Numbered from the stretch's first letter, positions 17,766 to 26,965 are shown. The stretch is 64,000 bases of DNA from Pseudomonas sp. URMO17WK12:I11 (GCF_007677725.1 NZ_VEDF01000004.1:248001-312000), one strand, 5' to 3'. Made by a program: numbers and translations. The notes: generated from the sequence alone by a model not told the origin.

Positions 17766-18062
17766 CAGCCCCCAGGCTTGACGCTCATGCTCGGTAAGCG
17801 TGGACAGCACGTCGATCAAGGCGTTGTGCAGCTCTGCGCTGACATTCTGATGCACCCGGTAGTTGCTCAGCAGATAGCGCTTCACCGTCTTCGGCCAGCT
17901 GCCGTCCTTGTGCGCCGCCAGGATGATGCCCTTGGCATCCTGGTAGCTGGCGGACGGCCTGACCTTGGTCAGCAGTTTCTCGAAATCGACATAGGTCCAT
18001 TCGTCCCTGCGGCTCTCGAACGCGTCGAGCAGGTCGAGTTTGTACAGCGCAAGATGTGCCAT
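17751..18062 (-). CDS. Conserved hypothetical protein, 103 residues
   Basis: The soluble, helix-rich protein has no signal peptide or membrane segment. It reads MAHLALYKLDLLDAFESR at the start and ends RQAWGLSESA. GAGGAAAG sits eight bases before the ATG at 18062, which fixes this start over an in-frame ATG at 18131. Its stop overlaps the OprD gene convergently by 15 bases. I recognise no domain, and the neighbours do not suggest a function. Confidence 0.7.
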   Translation of the reverse strand: MAHLALYKLDLLDAFESRRDEWTYVDFEKLLTKVRPSASYQDAKGIILAAHKDGSWPKTVKRYLLSNYRVHQNVSAELHNALIDVLSTLTEHERQAWGLSESA

Positions 18063-18167
18063 GGGCAGCTTTCCTCCGTCATCGTGAAAACTGCGACGGT
18101 AAGCAAATCGTCCGGCCAAAGAAATGAACATGACGGCTACGCAGCATGCCCCTGGGTAGGATATTTC

Positions 18168-18668
18168 CTAGGGCAACAACAGCTGGTGCATGTGCGTGGT
18201 GCGCCATATCGGGTCATCCTCGACATCGACCACGGTGAAGCCCTGGCGCTCCCAGAACACAATGGCCCCCGGCAGGAACGGATGGGTATGCAAGTACAGG
18301 CATTCGACCGACGCGGCCCGGGCATGCTCGCGCAGCGCCGTGACCAATGCCGCTGCCAGGCCATGGCGACGGTATTCGGGCAGGACGAACAGGCGCACCA
18401 CCTCGACCACGCGGCGGCCGCGGTAATCCAATTGGGCAAAGCGGTGGTCGTAGGGGCGATAGCCGATACCTGCGATCAAGCGCCCGCGATCGCGCGCTTC
18501 GAGGAAACAGCCCGCGCCGTCCAGGTAGGTCTGGGCGAAATGGGCCAGGTCCTCTGGCAAGGGCGAATCGGCTAGCGGCGCAAACAGCGCGCGACGGGCA
18601 GCGTCGATGAACGCCACGACTTCATCGACGTCATCGCGGCTGGGGGGTTGGATGGTCCAGTGAGGCAT
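18168..18668 (-). CDS. GNAT-family N-acetyltransferase
   Basis: The 166-residue protein has the GNAT core: VVEVVRLFVLPEYRRHGLAAAL is strand β4 with the acetyl-CoA loop (about residues 88–110), followed by CLYLHTHPFLPGAIVFWERQGF. The acceptor substrate is unknown. It stands alone between the 103-residue gene and a divergent lipoprotein gene. Confidence 0.85.
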   Translation of the reverse strand: MPHWTIQPPSRDDVDEVVAFIDAARRALFAPLADSPLPEDLAHFAQTYLDGAGCFLEARDRGRLIAGIGYRPYDHRFAQLDYRGRRVVEVVRLFVLPEYRRHGLAAALVTALREHARAASVECLYLHTHPFLPGAIVFWERQGFTVVDVEDDPIWRTTHMHQLLLP

Positions 18669-18778
18669 GGCCGACGCACCTGCTATGAATGGCCGCTTTT
18701 TCTACTGCACAGGCAAGCTGCTGGCAAGCCGACACCGCTATAATCACGACCTTCTGAAGCACGCGCCCAAGGCCCCCC

Positions 18779-19258
18779 ATGCCCCGCATTCCGATGTTGC
18801 TGCTCCCTTTGCTGCTGACTGCCGCCCTCGCCGGCTGCGAGCAGAAGCCCAGCCGCGAGCAACAGATTCTCGCCAACCTGCCCTTGCAGGAGGCGTACGA
18901 GCACAATATCCAGCGCATGGCCGCGCTGCTCACCCGCACCCACCCGCAACTCGATCAGGCCACCATTGACGCAGTTCTGCGCAAGCACCTGACGGTCGAA
19001 GACCAGCGTCAGGACCTGTTCAAGCTGTACAGCGAAAAGAACTTCAGCGATGCCGAGTTCGCCACCATCGTGGCTGCCACCCACGATCCGGCCAAGGCCA
19101 AGGCGCTGGAGCAGACCGAGCAAGGCCAGCAACTGAGCGACAAGCTCACCGCGCTGATGCGCGAAAGCGCACGCGATACGCAGGTGCAGGCGAAGGCCGA
19201 GCAACGCATGCAGCAGGTCGAGGACGAATTGCAGGCTCTGGAGCGACCGCAGCCCTGA
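18779..19258 (+). CDS. Putative lipoprotein, 159 residues
   Basis: The N-terminus MPRIPMLLLPLLLTAALAGC is a lipoprotein signal with lipobox LAGC (Cys20); the residue after the Cys is Glu rather than Asp, which favours outer-membrane sorting. The mature part is helical and charged, with a coiled-coil-prone C-terminus (QAKAEQRMQQVEDELQALE), and resembles periplasmic helical-bundle proteins of unknown function. UvsE follows after 97 bp with its own ribosome site. Confidence 0.75.
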   Translation: MPRIPMLLLPLLLTAALAGCEQKPSREQQILANLPLQEAYEHNIQRMAALLTRTHPQLDQATIDAVLRKHLTVEDQRQDLFKLYSEKNFSDAEFATIVAATHDPAKAKALEQTEQGQQLSDKLTALMRESARDTQVQAKAEQRMQQVEDELQALERPQP

Positions 19259-19355
19259 GCGGACCGGAGGCGATCAGCGTCGCCAGGCAACGGTTTGCAG
19301 TGATCGATTTGCCCGCTGCCCGGTCCAAGCCACATCGTTCACCTGGAGACTGACC

Positions 19356-20378
19356 ATGGCCCGCCTGGGTTTCGCCTGTATGTACCGCCACCCCCAGCGC
19401 AGCCTTGAGGTCAAGGCGCTGGAGGCCTTCGAGCGCACGTTCAATCCGCGCACCACGACCCTGCGCTGGGTATCCGGCGCCACTCAGGAGGCAGCCCGGG
19501 CCAAGCTGCTGGAACTGGTACAACACAACCTCGACGCGCAACTGCGGCTGCTGGCCTATGTTGCCGATTTGCCGCCGATGTTGCGCATGCTGCGCCTGAG
19601 CAGCGACCTGCTGCCGCTCTACAGCCACCCCAGCGCCACCGCGTTGTACCAGGACAGCGCGTTCCAGGCCTTGATGGCCGAGCGCTTCGCCGCCATCGGT
19701 GCCCTGGCCCGCGAGCGCGACATCCGCCTGTCGTTTCACCCCGGCCAATACTGCGTGCTCGGCTCGGACCGCCCCGAGGTGGTGGAAAACAGCCTGGCCG
19801 AGTTCGAATACCACGCCGACATGATCCGCATGATGGGCTACGGCCAGCGTTTTCAGGACTTCAAGTGCAACATCCACATCGCGGGGCGCCTGGGCGCCGA
19901 GGGTGTGCGCCACGTATGGCCGCGGCTGTCGCAAGTGGCACGCAACGTGATCACCTTCGAGAATGACGAAAAAACCTACGGCGTGGACGACTGCCTGGGC
20001 CTGGCCGACCTCGCCCCGGTGGTGCTGGACATCCATCACTGCTGGATCCACGAAGGCGACTACATCGACCCCGCCGACCCGCGCGTGGCGCGCATTATCG
20101 ACAGCTGGCGCGGCGTGCGCCCGACCATGCATTACTCTCAGCCGCCGGAGCACCTGCAAGCGCTCGGCTTCAGCGCCGAGCGCAAATTGACCATCCCTGC
20201 CTTGCTCGAACAGGTCAACAAACGCGATCTGTATGCCCACAGTGCGCAGATGTGGAACGACTGGACCAACCGGTACGCGCTGCAGTTTCTCGAGCGCTTC
20301 GACATCATGTTCGAGGCCAAGGACAAGAACCTCGCCACGCTGGACTTCTACCAGCGCTATCTGCAGTCACCGAGCTGA
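19356..20378 (+). CDS. uvsE: UV damage endonuclease UvsE/UvdE
   Basis: The 340-residue protein matches the UVDE TIM-barrel family. It opens ARLGFACMY and carries the metal-ligand motifs SFHPGQYCVL, CNIHIAGRLG, ITFENDEKTYG and DIHHCWIHEG, and ends with a Glu/Lys-rich segment FDIMFEAKDKNLA. UvsE nicks DNA 5' to UV photoproducts and some abasic sites and starts an excision pathway independent of UvrABC. GGAG lies eight bases before the ATG. No LexA-type CTG-N10-CAG site is visible upstream. Confidence 0.9.
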   Translation: MARLGFACMYRHPQRSLEVKALEAFERTFNPRTTTLRWVSGATQEAARAKLLELVQHNLDAQLRLLAYVADLPPMLRMLRLSSDLLPLYSHPSATALYQDSAFQALMAERFAAIGALARERDIRLSFHPGQYCVLGSDRPEVVENSLAEFEYHADMIRMMGYGQRFQDFKCNIHIAGRLGAEGVRHVWPRLSQVARNVITFENDEKTYGVDDCLGLADLAPVVLDIHHCWIHEGDYIDPADPRVARIIDSWRGVRPTMHYSQPPEHLQALGFSAERKLTIPALLEQVNKRDLYAHSAQMWNDWTNRYALQFLERFDIMFEAKDKNLATLDFYQRYLQSPS

Positions 20379-20424
20379 GCGCGACGACTATCCGGGCGCG
20401 CTTGCCAGTGGTGGATTCGCCGCC

Positions 20425-20835
20425 ATGAAAATCACCCGGCACACCCGCATGCTGACGGCCTGGACGCTCTATGCGAGCGTTCTGTTCAGCCTGTTGCTGT
20501 GCGGCCTGCACCACGGCCAGATGGGCGGCTTGCGCCTGGCCGGCCTGGAAGGTGGTTTCTGCTCGATCAACAGTGAGCACGGCGTGGCCATCGACCTCGA
20601 TGGCGCCGGCGGCGACCAGCATCTGGCCCAGCTCGACTGCCCGGTGTGTTCCTCGTTTGCCCTGGCAGTGCCGCTGAGCCAAGGTGCATGGGCCTACGCC
20701 ATGCTACGCGCGCCGGGCACCACGCCCATCGTGGTGCGCAGCTGGGCGCAGCCTCCGCCGCGTCACCAACGCCCCGCCCTTACACCCCGCGCGCCACCCT
20801 CGCCTCTTTACGCACGTATTGCCCTTATCGCCTGA
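20425..20835 (+). CDS. DUF2946 family protein
   Basis: The 136-residue protein has an N-terminal membrane segment or signal (TLYASVLFSLLLCGLHHGQ), a central CPVC pair (LDCPVCSSFALAVPL) and a second hydrophobic part, with a Pro/Arg-rich tail. This arrangement is typical of DUF2946, which is often encoded next to TonB-dependent or copper-related membrane proteins; no activity is established. The TonB-dependent receptor gene begins 69 bases downstream. Confidence 0.75.
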   Translation: MKITRHTRMLTAWTLYASVLFSLLLCGLHHGQMGGLRLAGLEGGFCSINSEHGVAIDLDGAGGDQHLAQLDCPVCSSFALAVPLSQGAWAYAMLRAPGTTPIVVRSWAQPPPRHQRPALTPRAPPSPLYARIALIA

Positions 20836-20845
20836 CCTCATGATG

Positions 20846-20865
20846 GGCGCGCCTGTTCGCGCGCC
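20846..20865. other. GC-rich hairpin between DUF2946 gene and TonB-receptor gene
   Basis: GGCGCGC (20846–20852) and GCGCGCC (20859–20865) form a perfect 7-base stem with a 6-base loop. It lies 10 bases after one stop and 39 bases before the next start. It may attenuate or separate expression of the two genes; no U-tract follows. Confidence 0.4.
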
Positions 20866-20904
20866 TGCGGTCAGCCATGATTCTTGCGTGGAAGAAACTT
20901 CAGC

Positions 20905-23055
20905 ATGCTGCACAAAACCTCCCTGGTGCTTTTGATGGGCACCTGCACATTTGCCTGCGCGCACGACCTTGCCGTCGAACTCGACGCCACCCGCGTCGAT
21001 GCCGAGCCCCAGGCACCCACTGGCGTGCAACTGGACGAGCCGCTGCGCACCGGCTCCCGACTGGGCCTGAGCGCGCGCGAGACGCCTGCGTCGGTGAGCG
21101 TTGCCGACCGACGCCTGATCGAGGCCCGCGATGCCAACGACAGCCAGGACGTGATCAACGCCATGACTGGCATCAACGCCTCGGCCAACCCCGGCTATGG
21201 CGGCTTCGTCAGCTACCGCGGCTTCACCCAGAATCAGGTCACCCAACTGTTCAACGGCATCAACCTGGGTTACAGCAGCGCCACCCGGCCAGTGGACGCC
21301 TGGATGCTCGACCGGGTCGAGCTGCTGGGCGGGCCGTCCTCGTTCCTGCATGGCGCAGGCGCGGTGGGCGGGTCGATCAACTACATCACCAAGAGCGCCA
21401 CGCGCGACCAGCAGACTGTCGATGCCCGTGTGCGCTACGCAAGCTTCGATGAACGTGAGCTGGCCGTGGGCGTCAACCAGGCGTTGGCCAGCGACCCGGC
21501 CGTTGCCCAGCATTTCATGCGCCTGGATTTCAGCCGCAGCCAAGGCAACGGCTATGCCGATCGCAATGCGCGCAAGACCGACAGCCTGGCGTTGTCGCTG
21601 CTCAGCGACCTTTCGCCCAACCTCACGCACACCCTGGCGATCGAATATCAGCAAGACCGTGAGGATAGCCCCTACTGGGGCGCTCCGATCTTGCCGGGGC
21701 ACAGCGCCATGAAGATCGACAAGCATCGGCGCTTCGAGAACTACAACGTCGCCGACGGACGCTACGAGCAACGGGTGCGCTGGCTGCGCTCGATGTTGGA
21801 CTACCAGGTCGATGGCGCCACGAGTGTGCACAACACCTTGTACCACTACAGCGCCCAGCGTGATTACCGCAACGTCGAGCGCTACAGCTACACACAGGCT
21901 GGCAACTTACTGCGCGCCAGCCCTTACCTGCAACGTCATCAGCATAGCGTGCTGGGGGATCGCCTGGAGCTGCGCCATGACCAGCAACTGCTGGGCCTGG
22001 CCAGCCAGTGGGCGCTGGGCCTGGACTATTCGCACATGCGCCAGAGCGTCTACCCCACCGCCGGCAATTGGAGCGATGAAGTCGATCCCAAGCAGTTCGA
22101 CCCTGGCAGCTTCTACACCATCGCCGGGGTCGACAGGGGCCTGACCAAGCAGCGCCGGCATGTTACCGACAACCGTGCGGCGTTCGCCGAAAACCGCCTG
22201 CAACTGAGCGAGCGGCTGGCCTTGCTGACGGCCTTGCGTTATGACTACCTGGACATGCACGTGCGCAACTACGGCGCGGTCAGCGCAAGCTCTCCGGCGC
22301 GCTTCGAGCGCCGCTGGGAGCCGCTGTCGGGGCGTGTGGGCCTGACCTACGCGCTGACGCCTGCAGCCACCCTGTATGCCCAGTACAGCACCGCCGCGGA
22401 CCTTCCGGCAGGCTCCCTGGCGGCGGCGACCTACGCCAACGTTGGCCAGTTCGACCTGTCCAAGGGCGAGCAATGGGAACTCGGCAGCAAGTTCGACTTC
22501 TGGCAAGGACGCGGCGCCGCCACCGTCGCGCTGTACCAGATCGTGCGCAGGGATTTTGCCGTGCGCGATTCCAGCAACCCCAATCTGACGGTACAGGCCG
22601 GGCAGCAGACCTCGCGTGGCGTCGAGCTGTCCGGACGATTGCAGCTCACCGCCAAGCTGCTCGCCGAAGGCAACTACGCCTATGTCGATGCGCAGTACGA
22701 CACCTTCAACGAAGCGGTCAACGGCGTGTCGGTGTCACGCAAGGGCAATGCGCCGGTCAATGTTCCGTCCCAGGTCGCCAACCTGTGGCTGAGCTACGAT
22801 TTCACCTCGGCCTGGGCGGCGGGTGTGGATGCACGCTATGTCGGCGCGGTCTACGCCGACAACGCCAACACCCTCAAAGCGCCGGGCTACACGCTGTTCG
22901 GTGCCTTCGTCCGCTACCGAGTGGATGAGCACATCAGCGTGACTGGACGGGTACGCAACCTTACCGATCAGGTCTACGCCAAGCAGGCTTATGGGCAGCA
23001 GTACTACATGGGCCCACCCCGCACGCTGGAAGTCGCAATGGACATGCGCTTCTGA
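20905..23055 (+). CDS. TonB-dependent outer-membrane receptor (ferric-siderophore receptor-like)
   Basis: The 716-residue protein has a signal peptide (cleavage near ACA-HD), a possible TonB box VELDATRV, and a plug domain over about residues 45–175 (SVADRRLIEARDANDSQDV; DRVELLGGPSSFLHGAGAVGG). A 22-strand barrel follows, ending RTLEVAMDMRF. The plug wording fits the siderophore-receptor subgroup rather than the OprC copper receptor. The ligand is unknown. The gene follows the DUF2946 gene; the start at 20905 was chosen because the signal peptide begins there. Confidence 0.87.
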   Translation: MLHKTSLVLLMGTCTFACAHDLAVELDATRVDAEPQAPTGVQLDEPLRTGSRLGLSARETPASVSVADRRLIEARDANDSQDVINAMTGINASANPGYGGFVSYRGFTQNQVTQLFNGINLGYSSATRPVDAWMLDRVELLGGPSSFLHGAGAVGGSINYITKSATRDQQTVDARVRYASFDERELAVGVNQALASDPAVAQHFMRLDFSRSQGNGYADRNARKTDSLALSLLSDLSPNLTHTLAIEYQQDREDSPYWGAPILPGHSAMKIDKHRRFENYNVADGRYEQRVRWLRSMLDYQVDGATSVHNTLYHYSAQRDYRNVERYSYTQAGNLLRASPYLQRHQHSVLGDRLELRHDQQLLGLASQWALGLDYSHMRQSVYPTAGNWSDEVDPKQFDPGSFYTIAGVDRGLTKQRRHVTDNRAAFAENRLQLSERLALLTALRYDYLDMHVRNYGAVSASSPARFERRWEPLSGRVGLTYALTPAATLYAQYSTAADLPAGSLAAATYANVGQFDLSKGEQWELGSKFDFWQGRGAATVALYQIVRRDFAVRDSSNPNLTVQAGQQTSRGVELSGRLQLTAKLLAEGNYAYVDAQYDTFNEAVNGVSVSRKGNAPVNVPSQVANLWLSYDFTSAWAAGVDARYVGAVYADNANTLKAPGYTLFGAFVRYRVDEHISVTGRVRNLTDQVYAKQAYGQQYYMGPPRTLEVAMDMRF

Positions 23056-23061
23056 GACCGT

Positions 23062-23090
23062 GTCGGTGCCTGCCGGCAGCAGGCACCGAC
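23062..23090 (+). terminator. Terminator-like hairpin after TonB receptor
   Basis: GTCGGTGCCTGC and GCAGGCACCGAC form a perfect 12-base stem with a 5-base loop, starting seven bases after the stop codon. Only a weak T-containing stretch (GTTGGGAAGTTT) follows. Confidence 0.65.
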
Positions 23091-23204
23091 GTTGGGAAGT
23101 TTCCTACCTGCTGTCGCGCCACATTCCTTCTCCGCCATCGTCGATACTTAGCGGCCTCATCCATGCCGGCTCTTGGCAGCCGGCGCCTCGACTAGGACCG
23201 TGCC

Positions 23205-23966
23205 GTGTTCCAATCCGCTTTGCCCAAATTGCTCGTGCTCATTACGCTCTCGAGCCTGGCTGGCTGCCAGACCAGAGCCGCCTTGGAGAGCCAACCGCCG
23301 ACGAACGAGCGCTTCATGCGCGAAATGCAATACGCCCTGGCCCAGAGTATTGCCTCGGCCAGCACCGGCAAGCAGGTCGGCGTCGTCAGCCTGAAAGTCA
23401 TCCTCGATCGCAATGCGGCTCCGATCGCCTGCAAAGCCAGGCGTCCGCTGCCAAGTGCAGAGCTGCTGCTGCCCTCCGATGTCTCTCGGTCGAACTTCCA
23501 GGCTTTGGCCAGCATGGTCGAAGCGCAGTGCTGGAAGACTGTCTATCCCATTGCTCCTGAGGCGATGTATGGCGAGCGCGGCTATCTTGAAGTGGTTGCA
23601 CCGCTGGCGGTTCACCTGCCTGCAGCCTTGTACGCGCCCGGTGCCGAGCAATGGCAATACAACGCCAAACGTGCGTATTTCTGGCAGCACTTGTTCGGTG
23701 ATGAATCACTCACCAGCGTCGGCAAGGCCACGGTGTACTATCAGACCGATGCCCAGGGCAAGGTCACAGGATGCCTGGTGCAAATGGCCGAGCACCCATT
23801 GCGGACCCGCGATTTTCGCCTCGACGGCGCACTACAGAGCCGACTGGCCCAGCGCTGCATGGCCATGGACCTGCGACCGATGCCGGGCTTCGCCGCCGAC
23901 GTGCAGGGTATTGCCAGGGGCAGCGTCAGGCTTGACTACGCGCCTTGGCTGAGCGCAAGGCCCTGA
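23205..23966 (+). CDS. Putative lipoprotein with TonB-C-like repeats
   Basis: The 253-residue protein has an N-terminal lipobox LAGC at about residue 22. The mature part contains two similar segments: VGVVSLKVILDRNAAPIACK and ATVYYQTDAQGKVTGCLVQM. The second resembles the TonB C-terminal pattern (G-K-V-x-G-C-x-V). The start is GTG at 23205 with AGGA seven bases upstream. It follows the receptor gene by 149 bp, but the intervening terminator argues for separate transcription. Function unknown. Confidence 0.65.
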   Translation: MFQSALPKLLVLITLSSLAGCQTRAALESQPPTNERFMREMQYALAQSIASASTGKQVGVVSLKVILDRNAAPIACKARRPLPSAELLLPSDVSRSNFQALASMVEAQCWKTVYPIAPEAMYGERGYLEVVAPLAVHLPAALYAPGAEQWQYNAKRAYFWQHLFGDESLTSVGKATVYYQTDAQGKVTGCLVQMAEHPLRTRDFRLDGALQSRLAQRCMAMDLRPMPGFAADVQGIARGSVRLDYAPWLSARP

Positions 23967-24123
23967 AAAGCGCCAAGCCCTGCGGCTCTATCAGGCATCT
24001 TGAGGTCGCCCTCGACGAAGCGCGCCACGCCCTGCGCCGGTTAACTGGTTGCCGATAACAACGATGGCGCGCCTGAGCGCGCCACATTCTTCCAGGCTGC
24101 CCATGGAACCGGAGAGCTTCCGT

Positions 24124-25458
24124 ATGTCCGCATCGCATGAGGTATCACCCGCCACCCTGCGCAGAGTCATCGCCGCTTCAGCCATTGGCAACTTCGTCGA
24201 GTGGTTCGACTTTGCCGTATATGGTTTTCTCGCCACCTTGATCGCCAGCCAGTTCTTCGCCAGCGGCGATCCCAGCGTGGCTTTGCTCAAGACGTTCGCC
24301 GTGTTCGCCGTAGCCTTCGCCCTGCGTCCCCTGGGAGGCGTGGTGTTTGGCGCCTTGGGTGATCGCCTGGGGCGCAAGCGCATCCTTTCATTGACGATCC
24401 TGTTGATGGCTGGCTCCACCACCCTGATCGGTCTGCTGCCGACCTACGCCAGCATTGGCCTGGCGGCACCGGTGTTGCTGACCTTGGCGCGCTGCCTGCA
24501 AGGCTTTTCCGCCGGTGGCGAGTACGCCGGGGCCTGTGCCTATCTGATGGAGCACGCGCCGCGCGACAAACGCGCGTTCTACGGCAGTTTCGTACCGGTT
24601 TCGACCTTTTCCGCCTTTGCCTGCGCGGCAGTGATCGCTTACGGGCTGGAGGCCAGCCTGTCCGCCGAAGCGATGGCCGCCTGGGGCTGGCGCATTCCGT
24701 TTCTGGTAGCTGCGCCGCTGGGGCTGGTGGGCCTGTACCTGCGCTGGCGCATGGAGGAAACCCCGGCGTTTCGCCAAGCCCTGGCCCAAGGCAAGGAGCA
24801 TGAACACTCGCCGCTCAAAGCGACCCTGCGCAATCATGGCCGGGCGATTCGCAACCTGGGCATGTTCATCTCGCTGACGGCCTTGTCGTTCTATATGTTC
24901 ACCACCTATTTTGCAACCTACCTGCAATTGGTGGGCAACCTGACCCGCGCCCAGTCCCTGCTGGTGACCACCGTGGCGCTGCTGTTCGCCGCCGTGGGCT
25001 GTCCACTGGCGGGTGCTTTCTCCGACCGGGTCGGGCGGCGCAAAACCATCGGCTTCACCTGCCTGTGGGTAATGGTCTGCGTCTTTCCAGCCTATTGGCT
25101 GGCCAGCTCCGGCTCGATGACAGGTGCTTTACTGGGCGTCATTCTGCTGGCGGTGGGGGCATTGAGCAGCGGTGTGGTGACCGCGGCCTTGCTGTCCGAG
25201 AGCTTCCCGACCCGCACCCGCTACACCGCATCGGCCATTACCTACAACGTGGCCTACACCTTGTTTGGCGGGACCGCGCCGTTGGTGGCAACTTGGCTGA
25301 TCAGCCAGACTGGCAGCAGCCTGGCACCGGCGTTCTATCTGGTGGTGATCGCCCTGGTGGCGCTGGTAGGCGGCCTGGCACTGCCGGAAACGTCACGCAT
25401 CTCCTTGCACGATGACGCACCTGACGAGACGAACCCAGTAGCGCGCCCCTCCCACTGA
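24124..25458 (+). CDS. MFS metabolite:H+ symporter, possible shikimate/quinate transporter
   Basis: The 444-residue, 12-segment transporter is of the metabolite:H+ symporter group: ASAIGNFVEWFDFAVYGFL at the start, GDRLGRKRIL in the loop 2–3 motif and ARCLQGFSAGGEYAG in segment 4 are diagnostic. Members carry α-ketoglutarate, citrate, proline or shikimate. The next two genes on the strand encode AroQ and an AroE-like enzyme, so uptake of shikimate, quinate or dehydroshikimate is a reasonable inference. GGAGAG precedes the ATG at 24124. Confidence 0.85.
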   Translation: MSASHEVSPATLRRVIAASAIGNFVEWFDFAVYGFLATLIASQFFASGDPSVALLKTFAVFAVAFALRPLGGVVFGALGDRLGRKRILSLTILLMAGSTTLIGLLPTYASIGLAAPVLLTLARCLQGFSAGGEYAGACAYLMEHAPRDKRAFYGSFVPVSTFSAFACAAVIAYGLEASLSAEAMAAWGWRIPFLVAAPLGLVGLYLRWRMEETPAFRQALAQGKEHEHSPLKATLRNHGRAIRNLGMFISLTALSFYMFTTYFATYLQLVGNLTRAQSLLVTTVALLFAAVGCPLAGAFSDRVGRRKTIGFTCLWVMVCVFPAYWLASSGSMTGALLGVILLAVGALSSGVVTAALLSESFPTRTRYTASAITYNVAYTLFGGTAPLVATWLISQTGSSLAPAFYLVVIALVALVGGLALPETSRISLHDDAPDETNPVARPSH

Positions 25459-25463
25459 CAGCC

Positions 25464-25522
25464 GCAAGCTGCAAGCTATAAGTAAAAGCACGTCCGCGTT
25501 TAGCCTGGAGCTTGTAGCTTGC
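25464..25522. repeat. Long-loop inverted repeat, REP-like or terminator element
   Basis: GCAAGCTGCAAGCT (25464–25477) and AGCTTGTAGCTTGC (25509–25522) are reverse complements at 13 of 14 positions around a 31-base loop. The left arm is itself a tandem of GCAAGCT. It lies directly after the transporter stop. The heptamer-based arms look like a dispersed extragenic palindrome rather than a simple terminator. Confidence 0.55.
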
Positions 25523-25655
25523 CGCACTGCTGGCCTTCGGGCTGTAGCGGTTCGGTAATCGCCCACTTTGCTGCCTCTGCGACACCCTGGCCGATTGACT
25601 CAATTAACCACCCAGTACAAACATAGGGCATTCAACAACAACAAAGTGATGCCCC

Positions 25656-26105
25656 ATGACACCCCTCATCCTTGTGCTCAACGGCCCTAATCTGAACATG
25701 CTGGGCAGCCGTGAGCCCACGCAATACGGTCATGAAACCCTTGCCGACATCGCCCAGGACTGCGCCAAGACGGCGCGCGCCCTCGGCTTGGGCCTCGAGT
25801 TCCGCCAGACCAACCACGAAGGCGAACTGATCGATTGGGTCCATGCCGCGCGCGGCCGCTGCGCGGGTATCGTGATCAATCCGGGAGCGTGGACGCACAC
25901 TTCCGTAGCCATTCGGGATGCCTTGCTGGCCAGCGAGGTGCCGGTCATCGAGGTGCACCTTTCGAACGTGCACAAGCGCGAGCCCTTTCGCCATCTGTCC
26001 TTCGTGTCTTCCATCGCCGTCGGTGTCATCTGCGGGCTGGGCAGCCACGGTTATCGCATGGCCTTGAGTCATTTCGCCGAACTGCTGATGGAGCCCTGCC
26101 CATGA
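25656..26105 (+). CDS. aroQ: Type II 3-dehydroquinate dehydratase
   Basis: The 149-residue enzyme has all type II motifs: [20 protein letters not shown] (catalytic Tyr24), [17 protein letters not shown], and [15 protein letters not shown] with the catalytic His. It interconverts 3-dehydroquinate and 3-dehydroshikimate as a dodecamer. It overlaps the AroE-like gene by ATGA and sits beside a transporter, so it is probably the catabolic copy rather than the biosynthetic one, which in pseudomonads usually sits next to accB. Confidence 0.93.
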   Translation: MTPLILVLNGPNLNMLGSREPTQYGHETLADIAQDCAKTARALGLGLEFRQTNHEGELIDWVHAARGRCAGIVINPGAWTHTSVAIRDALLASEVPVIEVHLSNVHKREPFRHLSFVSSIAVGVICGLGSHGYRMALSHFAELLMEPCP

Positions 26106-26950
26106 GTCGATCGGCGATTCTCGCTGGCCTGATCGGCCGCGGTATTCAGTTGTCACGCACCCCCGCCCTGCATGAGCACGAAGGCGATGCCCAGCAATTG
26201 CGTTACCTGTACCGATTGATCGACGCCGACCAACTCGACCTGCCGGACAGCGCCTTGGCGCAATTACTCGACGCCGCCCAGCACACAGGTTTCACCGGGC
26301 TCAACATCACCTATCCGTTCAAGCAGGCGATCCTGCCGCTGCTCGATGAACTGTCAAACGAGGCACGCGGCATCGGTGCGGTCAACACGGTCGTCCTCAA
26401 GGATGGCAAGCGCATAGGCCACAATACCGACTGCCTGGGCTTCGCCGAGGGTCTGCGACGCGGCCTACCAGGCGCCACCCGGCGCCATGTCGTGCAGTTG
26501 GGCGCAGGCGGTGCAGGCTCGGCGGTGGCGCACGCGCTCTTGAGCGAAGGGGTCGAGCGCCTGGTGCTGTTCGAAGTGGATCAGGCACGTGCCCAAGCAC
26601 TGGTCGCCAACCTCACCCGTCAGTTCGGCCCCGGGCGGGCGGTGCTGGGCACGGCGCTGGCCGATGAAGTAGCCGCCGCCGACGGTCTGGTCAACACCAC
26701 GCCAGTGGGCATGGCCAAGCTGCCCGGCACGCCGCTGCCCGTGCACCTGCTGCATGCACGGCTATGGGTGGCAGAGATCATTTACTTTCCGCTGCAGACC
26801 GAACTGCTTGGCGCCGCCCGCGCGCTGGGCTGCCGCACCCTCGACGGCAGCCACATGGCGGTGTTCCAGGCGGTGAAAGCGTTCGAGCTGTTCAGTGGCA
26901 GGCAGGCCGACGCCGAGCGCATGCAGGCGCATTTCGCCCGCCTGTCCTGA
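26102..26950 (+). CDS. Shikimate/quinate dehydrogenase family protein (AroE-like)
   Basis: The 282-residue protein has the AroE fold: [18 protein letters not shown] with the catalytic Lys of the substrate site, [15 protein letters not shown], and the nucleotide loop [15 protein letters not shown]. The N-terminal substrate motif reads [14 protein letters not shown] instead of the canonical GxPIxHSxSP, placing it among AroE-like paralogues rather than core AroE. It probably oxidises shikimate or quinate with NAD(P). The start overlaps the aroQ stop by ATGA. Confidence 0.88.
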   Translation: MSRSAILAGLIGRGIQLSRTPALHEHEGDAQQLRYLYRLIDADQLDLPDSALAQLLDAAQHTGFTGLNITYPFKQAILPLLDELSNEARGIGAVNTVVLKDGKRIGHNTDCLGFAEGLRRGLPGATRRHVVQLGAGGAGSAVAHALLSEGVERLVLFEVDQARAQALVANLTRQFGPGRAVLGTALADEVAAADGLVNTTPVGMAKLPGTPLPVHLLHARLWVAEIIYFPLQTELLGAARALGCRTLDGSHMAVFQAVKAFELFSGRQADAERMQAHFARLS

Positions 26951-26965
26951 AGCATGTGACGCCGA

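Noticed and set aside
20905..23055. Annotating the TonB receptor as BtuB or OprC
   Set aside because: It is not linked to the cobalamin riboswitch operon, and its plug motifs fit the siderophore-receptor subgroup better than either B12 or copper receptors.
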